The notes: generated by a model from the sequence alone, not told the origin. 32,728 nucleotides of DNA from JAQGJA01 sp965651535 (GCA_965651535.1 CBFGSX010000004.1:1-32728); one strand, 5' to 3'. Shown: positions 1 to 6,741, counted from the stretch's first letter. Made by a program: numbers and translations.

Positions 1-414
1 GATGGACGGCCCCAGCGCCGCAACGATGCGCGAGGGCTTGGCGCCCTTGGCGACCATTTTCTGCACGGTCTTGGCGGCGATCCGGTTGAGCGCGCCCTGC
101 CATCCGGCATGGACGGCGGCGATGATTTTCGATTTCGTGCAGACCAGCAATAATGGCACGCAATCCGCCGTTTTAAGGGCGAGGGCGATGCCCGGCTGGT
201 CGGCGATTGCGGCATCCGCCGCCTCGGGCAGATCGCATCCGGCCTCGATGATGACATCGGAATGTTTCTGCGGCAGGAACAAGACGGGCGCGCTGGCAAA
301 GGGCGTGTTGTCCTGCAATCCCGAAACGGCGCTCGAGACAGATGTGTCGCGACCGAAAAACCCGTGCTTGATCCACGGGATTTCTTCCAGAAGGGGTGAT
401 TTTTCAACGATCAT
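1..414 (-). CDS. pgeF: Peptidoglycan editing factor PgeF (YfiH/laccase-domain), 3' part cut off by window
   Basis: The reading frame starts at the ATG at 414-412 and runs off the left edge, giving 138 N-terminal residues of a protein usually near 250. Visible hallmarks are TADCVPLLL followed by AAVHAGWQGALN, the Cys/His metal-site motifs of the YfiH (DUF152) family, and then LGPSI near the edge. Known family members act on mis-assembled muropeptides or purine nucleosides using a zinc or copper site. The ATG overlaps the TGA of the upstream methyltransferase (ATGA at 411-414), so translation is probably coupled. It is the third gene of an lgt-midA-pgeF run. The family call is secure; the precise substrate is not visible here. 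Confidence 0.93.
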   Translation of the reverse strand, partial: MIVEKSPLLEEIPWIKHGFFGRDTSVSSAVSGLQDNTPFASAPVLFLPQKHSDVIIEAGCDLPEAADAAIADQPGIALALKTADCVPLLLVCTKSKIIAAVHAGWQGALNRIAAKTVQKMVAKGAKPSRIVAALGPSI

Positions 415-1448
415 GCGGTCACCTGTAATACCTTGAATAGCATACCCATTTCCGTCTCGCCCGCAAGACGGTTGAGCGCCGCCCGAATTTCTTCGGCCTG
501 CGCGGCGTCGGCCTTTTCGATCAGTTTTTCCGCGCGCAGTCCGATGCCCATCCGGGTCAGGAAGGCTCCTTGCGGCGCAAGCGGTTGCGGCGTGCAACCC
601 ATTTCAGCGGCAATGCCTGCAAGCGACGCAAAAGCCACATGAGCCGTCAGGTCGGATGCGCCGATATGCGCCAGCACGTCGGAAGGTTTCTTGTCGTGCA
701 AGGCTTGCAGCGTTTCGCCGATGCGCTTGTCGAGCGGCACGTCATCGCCGTAATCCACCGCCAGAAGCGCGCCTTTGTTTCGGTTTAAGAAGGCGCAAAT
801 TTCTTCCATCATCATCGTCGCCAGAGGCGCGTATTCATAGATGTCGCCGTTTTTCGGGTTTTCGACATACAAGCCCTGAAGCGGCTTGCCCAGCGAGAAA
901 ATCAGATCGCCGTCATGTGCGACGATGACGCGCTGGAACCAGTTGCCGTCATGGAACACGGCCTGTTCGATCGGCAGCGCGTCGAAGAATTCATTGGCGA
1001 CAATGATCGACGGCGCGTCGGGCAGGTCTTCGAAATGTTCGTGCCAGACGACGCTGTGCCCCGCGAGTGTTTCGCTTTGAATCTGCTTCAGGCGCGGGCT
1101 GAATTCCACCAGATGCACTTGCGGTTTGAAATCCGGCATGACATGGAACGCGCGCAGCATATCGCGCATCAGCGTGCCGCGCCCCGGCCCCAGCTCGACA
1201 AGCTGGACGTTCTCGGGCTTGCCCATTTTTTCCCATGTCGTCATCGCCCACACGCCGAGCATCTCGCCGAAAAGCTGCGACACTTCGGGCGCGGTGGTGA
1301 AGTCGCCTTGCGCGCCGAAAGGCTCGCGGCTCATGTAATAGCCCCATTGCGGATGCCCCAAAGCCAGCGTCATATATTCGCCGACCGTGATGTGGCCGCG
1401 TTGCCGGACAATGTCGCGGATCAGATTTTCAAGCGGATTTTCGGACAT
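411..1448 (-). CDS. MidA/NDUFAF7-type SAM-dependent methyltransferase (COG1565)
   Basis: This 345-residue protein is full length for the family. The SAM-binding motif ELGPGRG is at about residues 85-91, preceded by the family signature GDFTTAPEVSQLFGE at about 48-62. A central IIVANEFFDALP matches the motif IV region. Eukaryotic relatives methylate an arginine of a complex I subunit during NADH dehydrogenase assembly, and bacterial copies are assumed to act similarly on proteins. It starts inside the 3' end of lgt (20-bp overlap) and ends in an ATGA overlap with pgeF, so the three genes form one operon. The family is sure; the bacterial substrate is inferred. Confidence 0.92.
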   Translation of the reverse strand: MSENPLENLIRDIVRQRGHITVGEYMTLALGHPQWGYYMSREPFGAQGDFTTAPEVSQLFGEMLGVWAMTTWEKMGKPENVQLVELGPGRGTLMRDMLRAFHVMPDFKPQVHLVEFSPRLKQIQSETLAGHSVVWHEHFEDLPDAPSIIVANEFFDALPIEQAVFHDGNWFQRVIVAHDGDLIFSLGKPLQGLYVENPKNGDIYEYAPLATMMMEEICAFLNRNKGALLAVDYGDDVPLDKRIGETLQALHDKKPSDVLAHIGASDLTAHVAFASLAGIAAEMGCTPQPLAPQGAFLTRMGIGLRAEKLIEKADAAQAEEIRAALNRLAGETEMGMLFKVLQVTA

Positions 1449-2226
1449 GACGCAGCGCCAGATAAAGGCCGAGAAGGATCATCGGCAGGCAAAGAATCTG
1501 CCCGCGGCTGAGCAGGTCGAAAGACAATCCCAAATGCGCGTCCGGCTCGCGGAAGAATTCGATGAGAAAGCGGAACGCGCCGTATCCGATCAGGAAAATT
1601 CCGAACAGCAACCCGTGTTTTTTTTGAATTTCGGGTTTGAACCAGGCCAGCGCATTCAAAATCAAGAACAGCAGCAAGCCCTCGGTCAGCGCTTCGTAAA
1701 GCTGGCTCGGGTGGCGCGGGTGCGGCCCGCCATGCGGAAAGACCATGCCGAAGGGTGAATCCGTGACGCGGCCGAACAGCTCGCCGTTGATGAAATTCGC
1801 CATACGTCCGAAAAACAATCCGACCGTCGCGCCGCAGGCCGACAAATCGCCCAGGCGCAGGATCGGAATTTTGTGAACGCGCGCAAAGGCGATGACGGCA
1901 AAAGCGACGCCGATCAGCCCGCCATGGAAGGACATTCCGCCTTCCCATGTCTTGAGGATATGCTCGGGATGCTGAAGGTAATACGAGAAATTGTAGAAAA
2001 GCACATAGCCCAGCCGCCCGCCCAAAATCGTGCCGATGACGATCCAGAATACGAAATCGTCCACCTGTTTGAGCGTCGGCAAGGGCAGCTTGCTGCGCTT
2101 GACCAGCTCGCGGCCCACGCCCCAGCCGCCCAAGAAACCGGCCAGATAGGCCAGCGAGTACCACCGCACGGCCAGCGGGCCGACGGCAAAGGCAACGGGA
2201 TCGATTTCAGGAAAGGGAAGAGCCAT
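1429..2226 (-). CDS. lgt: Prolipoprotein diacylglyceryl transferase
   Basis: Lgt transfers diacylglycerol from phosphatidylglycerol to the lipobox cysteine of prolipoproteins in the inner membrane. Seen here are FPEIDPVAFAVGP at the N-terminus, HGGLIG, the signature GRMANFINGELFGR and HPSQLYEALTEG, with several hydrophobic helices. An upstream in-frame ATG at 2253 would add nine residues. I prefer 2226 because MALPFPEIDP aligns with the short N-termini typical of alphaproteobacterial Lgt and neither start has a clear Shine-Dalgarno. It heads the lgt-midA-pgeF operon. The window holds client lipoproteins with lipoboxes at 7153-7413 and 31155-32318. A cloverleaf repeat lies just upstream. Confidence 0.95.
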   Translation of the reverse strand: MALPFPEIDPVAFAVGPLAVRWYSLAYLAGFLGGWGVGRELVKRSKLPLPTLKQVDDFVFWIVIGTILGGRLGYVLFYNFSYYLQHPEHILKTWEGGMSFHGGLIGVAFAVIAFARVHKIPILRLGDLSACGATVGLFFGRMANFINGELFGRVTDSPFGMVFPHGGPHPRHPSQLYEALTEGLLLFLILNALAWFKPEIQKKHGLLFGIFLIGYGAFRFLIEFFREPDAHLGLSFDLLSRGQILCLPMILLGLYLALRHVRKSA

Positions 2227-2282
2227 GGTGAAATTCAGAATGATGATATTCATCGGAAGGTCAAGCCGTTATTACCGGACTA

Positions 2283-2347
2283 TCATCCCCGTGAAAACGG
2301 GGATCCAGTGGCGCAAAACTTAACTGGATTCCCGCTTCAGCGGGAAT
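2283..2347. repeat. Cloverleaf-forming intergenic repeat, copy 1
   Basis: Two perfect hairpins are visible: ATCCCCGT/ACGGGGAT at 2285-2304 with a GAAA loop, and ATTCCCGC/GCGGGAAT at 2328-2347 with a TTCA loop. The flanking segments ATCCAGT (2303-2309) and ACTGGAT (2323-2329) also pair, giving a multi-armed structure. Similar short palindromic elements are scattered between genes in many Alphaproteobacteria. A second copy lies at 21582-21685 and a related half element at 20675-20696. It sits between the divergent lgt and ubiK genes. Confidence 0.85.
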
Positions 2348-2380
2348 GACGTTCTTTAAGCGTTATCGAGGAATTTTTCC

Positions 2381-2409
2381 TTCCCTTTCAAAAGGGAATC
2401 CCTTATACT
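2381..2409 (+). promoter_or_regulatory. Candidate ubiK promoter with embedded inverted repeat
   Basis: TATACT at 2404-2409 is a good -10 element; the -35 region at 2381-2386 (TTCCCT) is poor. Between and over them lies a perfect inverted repeat, TTCCCTTT-CA-AAAGGGAA (2381-2398). A weak -35 overlaid by a dyad suggests regulation by a DNA-binding protein. This is inference from sequence only. Confidence 0.4.
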
Positions 2410-2480
2410 TAACCACTTTTTAAGACTCGGCGGAATGCCGATTTTCCCTGCTTCCACATGGGCTTATTGGGGGGCTTAGT

Positions 2481-2777
2481 GTGCTGAAAACCGATAACCG
2501 ATTCTTCGACGATCTGGCCAAAGTGGCCACGGGTGCCGTTGGGGCGCTGTCGGGGGCACGCGAACAGATCCGCGCCGAGATCAAGTCGCAGATCGGCCGT
2601 TTCGTCGCCGAGATGGATTTCGTTCCGCGCGAGGATTTTGAAATCGTCGAGGCCATGGCCCGCGAGGCGCGTCTGACCAATCAGCGTCTTGAAAAACGTC
2701 TGGCCGAGCTGGAAAAGAAAACGGGCGTAAAAAAAGCTGCGCCGAAAAAAGTGAAGAAAGCGAAGAAAAAGAAATGA
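2481..2777 (+). CDS. ubiK: Ubiquinone biosynthesis accessory factor UbiK (BMFP family)
   Basis: The 98-residue protein has the BMFP layout: an N-terminal amphipathic segment (NRFFDDLAKVATGAVGAL), a middle reading SQIGRFVAEMDFVPREDFEIV, and a C-terminal coiled coil (TNQRLEKRLAELEKK). Family members trimerise through that coiled coil and help the UbiJ-linked ubiquinone assembly complex in the cytoplasm. The tail is unusually lysine-rich (KKAAPKKVKKAKKKK). The start is GTG with a G-run ribosome-binding site six bases upstream (2469-2474). Its stop overlaps the start of the YbjN-domain gene (ATGA at 2774-2777), indicating coupled translation. Confidence 0.87.
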   Translation: MLKTDNRFFDDLAKVATGAVGALSGAREQIRAEIKSQIGRFVAEMDFVPREDFEIVEAMAREARLTNQRLEKRLAELEKKTGVKKAAPKKVKKAKKKK

Positions 2778-3283
2778 TGACCGAAACGCAATACGACTTT
2801 GAAACGCTGGACTCGAACAATCCGATCGAGACGCTGGAGGCCATCGCCAAGGAAAACAAATGGCCGCTGGAGGTGATTTCCGACGAGGAAGCCGCGCTGG
2901 AATGCGAAGGCCGCTGGGGACAGTTCACGCTGAATTTCCTATGGCAGGAAGAGTTTCAGGCCTTGCAGTTTTGCTGTATGTCCACGCTCCAGGTTCCGGC
3001 GATGAAGCTGGCCCGCGTCAAGGAATTGCTGTTCGACATTAACCACAAGACATGGTTGGGCCATTTCGATCTCGAGCACGATGAAAATGTCGTCGTGTTC
3101 CGCTACACCAGCCTGATGCGCGGCTTCGTCGCTAACGGACAGGATCACATCGAAGACCTGATCGATCTGGCGATGACCGAGTTCGACCGCTTTTATCCGG
3201 CGTTCAAGGCCGTGTTGACGGAGCGCATCATCGCCAATGATGTCATGGTGACGATGCTGGCCGACCCGATGGGCGAAGCCTGA
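2774..3283 (+). CDS. YbjN domain-containing protein
   Basis: This acidic 169-residue cytoplasmic protein matches the alphaproteobacterial YbjN/secretion-chaperone-like family. Recognisable parts are the start NPIETLEAIAKENKWPLEV, the central WGQFTLNFLWQEEFQALQF, then VKELLFDINHKTWLGHFDL and the C-terminal FYPAFKAVLTERI. Members have a small alpha/beta chaperone-like fold; their biochemical role is poorly defined. Two adjacent ATG codons (2774 and 2777) could start it. It is translationally coupled to ubiK and followed four bases later by proC, so the three are probably one transcript. The family call is good; no function can be stated from sequence. Confidence 0.87.
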   Translation: MMTETQYDFETLDSNNPIETLEAIAKENKWPLEVISDEEAALECEGRWGQFTLNFLWQEEFQALQFCCMSTLQVPAMKLARVKELLFDINHKTWLGHFDLEHDENVVVFRYTSLMRGFVANGQDHIEDLIDLAMTEFDRFYPAFKAVLTERIIANDVMVTMLADPMGEA

Positions 3284-3287
3284 TTCA

Positions 3288-4103
3288 ATGAATAAACCCA
3301 AAATCCTTCTCGTCGGCGGCGGCAATATGGGCCGCGCGCTGTTGTCGGGCTGGATCACAACCCAAGCTTGCGCGTCCGTGACGGTGATCGAGCCGACACC
3401 CGTTGACGCGTTGAAATCCTTATGCGGGCGTGTGCATACGATTTTGCCTTCGCCCGACACGATCAAACCGAATGTTGAATTCGACGTCATCGTGCTGGCG
3501 GTCAAACCGCAGAGTTTTGATGAAGTCTTGCCGGGCTTGCGCCCTTTCGTGCGCGCCGAGACCGTCATCCTGTCGATTGCCGCCGGAAAAACAATCGGCA
3601 GCATCGCCGCCGTATTGGGGATGGACGCGAAGATCATTCGCGCCATGCCGAACACGCCTGCCATGATCGGGCAGGGGATCACGGTATGTTTCCCCAGCGC
3701 CGGCGCCGCAAAACAACACAAGGATATGGCCAGCTTCCTGCTTTCTGCGGTAGGCGATGTCGTGTGGATTGCCGATGAAAATATGATGCACGCCGTCACA
3801 GCATTATCGGGAAGCGGCCCGGCCTATGTCTTCGCGCTGATCGAGGCGATGCAGCATGCGGGCGAGAAGCAGGGGCTGGATCCAAAGCTGGCGGCGCGTC
3901 TGGCGCGGCAGACCGTGATCGGCTCGGCAGGGCTTGCGGCGGAACGCGCCGATAAATCGCCCGAGGATTTGCGCCTTCAGGTCACGAGCCGCGGCGGCAC
4001 CACGGCGGCGGCGATGGATGTATTGCTTGCCGAGGACGGCTTGAAGCCTATGTTCGAAAAGGCGCTGGCCGTGGCGGTTCAGCGTTCCAAGATGTTGGGG
4101 TAG
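3288..4103 (+). CDS. proC: Pyrroline-5-carboxylate reductase
   Basis: ProC catalyses the last step of proline synthesis, reducing pyrroline-5-carboxylate with NAD(P)H. The 271 residues are full length. An N-terminal Rossmann motif GGGNMGRALLSGW (about residues 10-22) binds the cofactor. AVKPQSFDEVL, RAMPNTPAMIGQG and ALSGSGPAYVFALIEAM follow, and the C-terminal LRLQVTSRGGTTAAAMDVL is the conserved active-site region. It lies four bases after the YbjN-domain gene with no clear Shine-Dalgarno of its own. tRNA-Thr starts on the opposite strand right after its stop, so readthrough would be antisense to the tRNA. Confidence 0.96.
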   Translation: MNKPKILLVGGGNMGRALLSGWITTQACASVTVIEPTPVDALKSLCGRVHTILPSPDTIKPNVEFDVIVLAVKPQSFDEVLPGLRPFVRAETVILSIAAGKTIGSIAAVLGMDAKIIRAMPNTPAMIGQGITVCFPSAGAAKQHKDMASFLLSAVGDVVWIADENMMHAVTALSGSGPAYVFALIEAMQHAGEKQGLDPKLAARLARQTVIGSAGLAAERADKSPEDLRLQVTSRGGTTAAAMDVLLAEDGLKPMFEKALAVAVQRSKMLG

Positions 4104-4107
4104 GGAA

Positions 4108-4182
<75 letters not shown>

Positions 4183-4184
4183 AC

Positions 4185-4213
4185 TTGACGCAGATGTCGG
4201 CGCACACCATAAC
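4185..4213 (+). promoter_or_regulatory. Candidate leaderless promoter for the 54-residue gene
   Basis: TTGACG (4185-4190) and CATAAC (4208-4213) are separated by 17 bases. The expected start, seven bases past the -10, is the A of the ATG at 4220, which would make a leaderless mRNA. No Shine-Dalgarno is present, which agrees. It overlaps the opposing tRNA-Thr promoter. Confidence 0.4.
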
Positions 4214-4234
4214 GAAGCCATGACCGAAACGCAA
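4206..4234 (-). promoter_or_regulatory. Candidate tRNA-Thr promoter
   Basis: On the minus strand, TTGCGT (4234-4229) and TATGGT (4211-4206) are 17 bases apart. A GC-rich discriminator (GTGCGCC) follows, as in stringently controlled stable-RNA promoters. The spacer contains the start codon of the divergent small gene. Confidence 0.45.
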
Positions 4235-4384
4235 GACCAAAGAAACAAGCCTCAAACACTTGAGGAAAAAGACCAAAAAGGAAAACCTTTGGCCGAATTC
4301 GAAGCCAAAAGGGCGCAGAACCTGCGCGACAATCTCGCCCGCCGCAAGCAACAGGCCCGCGCCCGGCAGGAAGACAAGAAATAA
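4220..4384 (+). CDS. Small basic protein of unknown function (54 aa)
   Basis: The ATG at 4220 opens 54 codons of a highly charged, Lys/Arg/Gln-rich protein without membrane segments. The C-terminal half reads LAEFEAKRAQNLRDNLARRK followed by a QQARARQEDKK tail. A single amphipathic helix with a basic tail is likely, and nucleic-acid or ribosome contact is possible but unproven. Short proteins with a similar C-terminal pattern occur in Alphaproteobacteria, to my recollection. There is no ribosome-binding site, but a promoter at 4185-4213 predicts a leaderless transcript. Codon use agrees with its neighbours. I am fairly confident it is translated and do not know its function. Confidence 0.65.
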   Translation: MTETQDQRNKPQTLEEKDQKGKPLAEFEAKRAQNLRDNLARRKQQARARQEDKK

Positions 4385-4421
4385 TCCAGCCGATTGGGGT
4401 GTTTCTAGGACAGCTCCTAAT

Positions 4422-4447
4422 AAAAAGCCCGCTTCTCGGCGGGCTTT
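4422..4447 (-). terminator. Rho-independent terminator
   Basis: The stem is AAAGCCCGC (4424-4432) and GCGGGCTTT (4439-4447), with a six-base loop. On the minus strand the stem ends in five T residues, placed just after the stop of the 4454-4675 gene. It may also stop transcription from the plus-strand small gene. Confidence 0.75.
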
Positions 4448-4453
4448 GTGATC

Positions 4454-4675
4454 TTATTTGAGAGTGAATATTTCAGGTCTGGCAGCCAGAGTATCAGAAG
4501 GGTCTTTTTTAACCTGAGTTTCTGTCTTTTGTTCGTTGTACATATTTTTTAGGTGCTTATATCCAAGCGAATCAATATTTTCGAGTGCGCTGGTGATACC
4601 AATGCTGGAGACGCCGGTGATGATGGCCATTTGAAACACCGTAAAGGCATTTTCTTTGAAGGTTTTAATGCTCAT
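4454..4675 (-). CDS. Small single-span membrane protein, function unknown (73 aa)
   Basis: I do not recognise this protein. The frame is open to 4747, but I choose the ATG at 4675: a good GAGGA lies six bases upstream, and a strong promoter (-35 at 4747-4742) overlaps the longer start. The 73 residues begin MSIKTFKENAF and contain one hydrophobic stretch (VFQMAIITGVSSIGITSAL, about residues 12-30). A polar, lysine-rich tail follows. The gene is more AT-rich than its neighbours and has its own promoter and terminator, so it is a monocistronic unit and perhaps a recent acquisition. A role in the membrane is inferred only from hydrophobicity. Confidence 0.6.
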   Translation of the reverse strand: MSIKTFKENAFTVFQMAIITGVSSIGITSALENIDSLGYKHLKNMYNEQKTETQVKKDPSDTLAARPEIFTLK

Positions 4676-4717
4676 TTTGTCCTCGGGAATTTGGGGTTGA
4701 TAAATCAATATGAACAA

Positions 4718-4747
4718 AGGATAAGGTTTTCTCTTCCTTATTGTCAA
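4718..4747 (-). promoter_or_regulatory. Strong candidate promoter for the 73-residue membrane protein
   Basis: A consensus -35 TTGACA (4747-4742) and -10 TATCCT (4723-4718) are separated by 18 bases on the minus strand, in an AT-rich setting. Transcription would begin near 4711, leaving a leader of about 36 bases with GAGGA before the ATG at 4675. Confidence 0.6.
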
Positions 4748-4764
4748 TATAATTATGTAAGGTT

Positions 4765-4797
4765 AAAAAAATTAGGCTGTCAGGGCTCTCTGCAGCC
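4765..4797 (-). terminator. Terminator overlapping the end of rlmJ
   Basis: On the minus strand GGCTGCAG pairs with CTG-A-CAGCC (4797-4775, one bulged base). It is followed by the TAA stop and a run of seven T residues (4771-4765). The hairpin lies inside the last codons of rlmJ. Confidence 0.65.
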
Positions 4798-5566
4798 AGG
4801 ACACAAGGGCTTTTTCCGTTCCTGTGAATCCACTGGGCGGGTTGAACACGAACATCCCCGAACCGATCATGCCCTGTTTCTTCGGCGTAAAGACGATTTC
4901 CGACTTGCGGTAAGGCACGGTCATTTTCTCGAGGTTTTCGATCATTTCTTCGTGGCGCGGCGCGGATAAAATCGGATACCACAGCGCGACGATAAAATTC
5001 GGGCAGTGTTCGAGAATAGTATCGATCAGCTTCGGCAGTTGAACGTAATCCTCTTTCATCTCGAAACTCGGGTCGATCAGGATGAGGCCGCGCTCGAACG
5101 CGATCATGCGTTTCTGCCAGACGATCTTCCAGCCGCTTTCCTTTTTGATCGAAACGCCGCTCAGCCGCCCCATATTATTCTGCAGCGCAAGGTATTCCTG
5201 CGGGTGCAGCTCGTAAAGAATGAGCTGGTCGATGGACCGCCGCGAGGCCTCGGCAATCCACGGCGATCCGGGGTAATGCGTGACCGGCGCGCTTTTCTTG
5301 TTCAAGCTCTCGAGCACGCGGCGATACGGATAGGCCTCGCGCGGCCATTCGGGGTATGACCACAGGCGGTCGATGCCGGTTTTATGTTCCTGCAATTTCC
5401 TGGTGGCTTGTGCGCGCAAATCATACAGTCCGCGCCCCGAATGCGTATCGACATACAGGAACGGCGCGGCGTCCTTTTTCAATGACTCGATCAGCGCGGC
5501 CAGCAAGGCGTGCTTGTGGCAGTCGGCATTATTGCCCGCGTGATAAAGGTGCTGGTATGAAAGCAT
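4772..5566 (-). CDS. rlmJ: 23S rRNA (adenine2030-N6)-methyltransferase RlmJ
   Basis: RlmJ methylates A2030 of 23S rRNA using SAM. The 264-residue protein starts MLSYQHLYHAGNNADCHKH, the family N-terminus, with the SAM-site motif DTHSGRGLYDL at residues 40-50 and the catalytic motif region LILIDPSFEMKEDY at 162-175. The second proline of the usual DPPY/F motif is serine here (D165-P-S-F168), an unusual change in an N6-adenine methylase. Activity is still likely because the rest is conserved. A perfect hairpin upstream includes the whole Shine-Dalgarno (see 5568-5593). The upstream gene ends 46 bases before it. Confidence 0.92.
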   Translation of the reverse strand: MLSYQHLYHAGNNADCHKHALLAALIESLKKDAAPFLYVDTHSGRGLYDLRAQATRKLQEHKTGIDRLWSYPEWPREAYPYRRVLESLNKKSAPVTHYPGSPWIAEASRRSIDQLILYELHPQEYLALQNNMGRLSGVSIKKESGWKIVWQKRMIAFERGLILIDPSFEMKEDYVQLPKLIDTILEHCPNFIVALWYPILSAPRHEEMIENLEKMTVPYRKSEIVFTPKKQGMIGSGMFVFNPPSGFTGTEKALVSWLQRALTA

Positions 5567-5567
5567 C

Positions 5568-5593
5568 GCTCCTCCGAGTATAGTCGGAGGAGC
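5568..5593 (-). promoter_or_regulatory. Hairpin that hides the rlmJ ribosome-binding site
   Basis: On the minus strand GCTCCTCCGA (5593-5584) and TCGGAGGAGC (5577-5568) form a perfect ten-pair stem around a six-base loop. The second arm contains GGAGGAG, the only strong Shine-Dalgarno before the rlmJ ATG at 5566, one base past the stem. No T-run follows on either strand, so it does not look like a terminator. Translational control (thermometer, protein or ribosome feedback) is the natural inference. Confidence 0.7.
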
Positions 5594-5612
5594 TTAGCAT
5601 AAAGTTTCAAAA

Positions 5613-6275
5613 CTAGAAGCCTCTGGTTTTGCCTGAGGTCGAGGCATTGACCCCGTATTGTTCCAGCGCCGCCGCCACAAGGTTCTGCAGGTAGGCGGGC
5701 TTGAGTGTCGCGTCCAAACGAACGGTAAAAGGCGGTTCGTCTTCCTTGATTTCAACCTTGCAGCTGCAATTCATCATGTGAGTAAAACGCAGGCCATGCT
5801 GGGAAAATACGCTATGCACATACAACGCAATCGGCGTGACCAGAAGCACAGCGTGAAGAACGGCATCCCAAAGACGATCTTGCATCTGCAATTTCTTGTT
5901 CTTAAACAGGCGGCGACCGACAGTTTCGTTGTCTTCTTCGAGCGCGCCGAGCAAGGCGTTGTAAAATGCAGCCGGAACATTGCGCCCAAATTCGCTGAAA
6001 AGGCCTTTCAGGCATAACGCGGTTCTACGCTCAATTTCGGACGAGGCGTTTGTAAGGCGCGCGTCCAGATCGGGGTAAGCGCTAGGCAACAGGTCTCTGC
6101 CGATTGCGCCGAGCGCCTCCAGGCACAGCGATGTATCGTGATAGCGGAACAGGCGCGCCGCTTCGATGAAATCCTGATTTTTTATTTTTTGCCACACGGG
6201 CGGCAGAAGCGACAAAGGCGCCGCCGGTTTTCCATGAAGAATTTGCGTGATGTTGCGATAGGCGATGTTGTTCAT
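5613..6275 (-). CDS. Unknown protein with one central membrane segment (220 aa)
   Basis: I do not recognise a family. The frame is open to 6413, but the ATG at 6275 is preferred: a purine-rich GAGAGAAAAG precedes it, and it follows the stop of the gene at 6289-6741 by 13 bases. The protein has a soluble, helical N-terminal half (residues 1-132) and a hydrophobic stretch VLHAVLLVTPIALYVHSVF at about 139-157. A C-terminal domain of about 60 residues follows, with a C-S-C motif (170-172) and PPFTVRLDATLKPAYLQNL. It is the last of four small genes transcribed behind the RND pump. Start choice and existence are fairly sure; function is open. Confidence 0.6.
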   Translation of the reverse strand: MNNIAYRNITQILHGKPAAPLSLLPPVWQKIKNQDFIEAARLFRYHDTSLCLEALGAIGRDLLPSAYPDLDARLTNASSEIERRTALCLKGLFSEFGRNVPAAFYNALLGALEEDNETVGRRLFKNKKLQMQDRLWDAVLHAVLLVTPIALYVHSVFSQHGLRFTHMMNCSCKVEIKEDEPPFTVRLDATLKPAYLQNLVAAALEQYGVNASTSGKTRGF

Positions 6276-6288
6276 ATTTCTTTTCTCT

Positions 6289-6741
6289 CTAGGGGCTAAG
6301 CCAAAGCGTGTCGGCTTTGGTGATGTTTTGGCCGTCGGGCAGGCACAGCGTCTGGGAATTGAGGATAAAGCTGCGCCCGTCCGGCGTTTTCTGGATGGTG
6401 TGATGTTCCGCATGGGATGGGTGATTCACAAAATGCATTCCGACGGAGATCCCGGCGGCCATGAACAGCATTTTTCCGTAGCGGCGCAGCGGATCCGTGC
6501 TGGCCGCAACGCATCGCGCGCAGTCGAACAGCTTGACTTTTTGTAGTACGGCATCGACAACCAGAACTGATCCGAGACCGAATACAAGAGCGCCGCCCAG
6601 ACTGGCTTGGCTTGCGCCCGTTGCCGAAGCGCCCATGCTGTAAATACATCCGGCGTGGGCGGAGACGCTTGTAATGCCGATTTGAATGACTTCATCCTTA
6701 AAGTCGAACAGCTTTTGCAAGCCGTTTTGAATTGCTTTCAT
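6289..6741 (-). CDS. Unknown membrane protein with two hydrophobic segments (150 aa)
   Basis: No family is recognised. The start at 6741 has GGAG eight bases upstream. Hydrophobic segments lie at about residues 49-66 (GGALVFGLGSVLVVDAVL) and 90-106 (around MLFMAAGISVGMHFV). They flank a short loop with a C-A-R-C pair (74-77). The C-terminus is polar and histidine-containing (HPSHAEHH at about 107-114). The Cys pair and His cluster could bind metal, but this is only a suggestion. It lies between a DUF2946-like gene and the unknown 220-residue gene, all on one strand with short gaps, so cotranscription is likely. Confidence 0.6.
   Translation of the reverse strand: MKAIQNGLQKLFDFKDEVIQIGITSVSAHAGCIYSMGASATGASQASLGGALVFGLGSVLVVDAVLQKVKLFDCARCVAASTDPLRRYGKMLFMAAGISVGMHFVNHPSHAEHHTIQKTPDGRSFILNSQTLCLPDGQNITKADTLWLSP

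Noticed and set aside
2939..3799. 286-codon minus frame over the YbjN-domain gene and proC
   Set aside because: Crosses two well-supported plus-strand genes and has no motif.
4676..4747. Longer start for the 73-residue membrane protein
   Set aside because: The start overlaps a consensus promoter; the ATG at 4675 has a good ribosome site.
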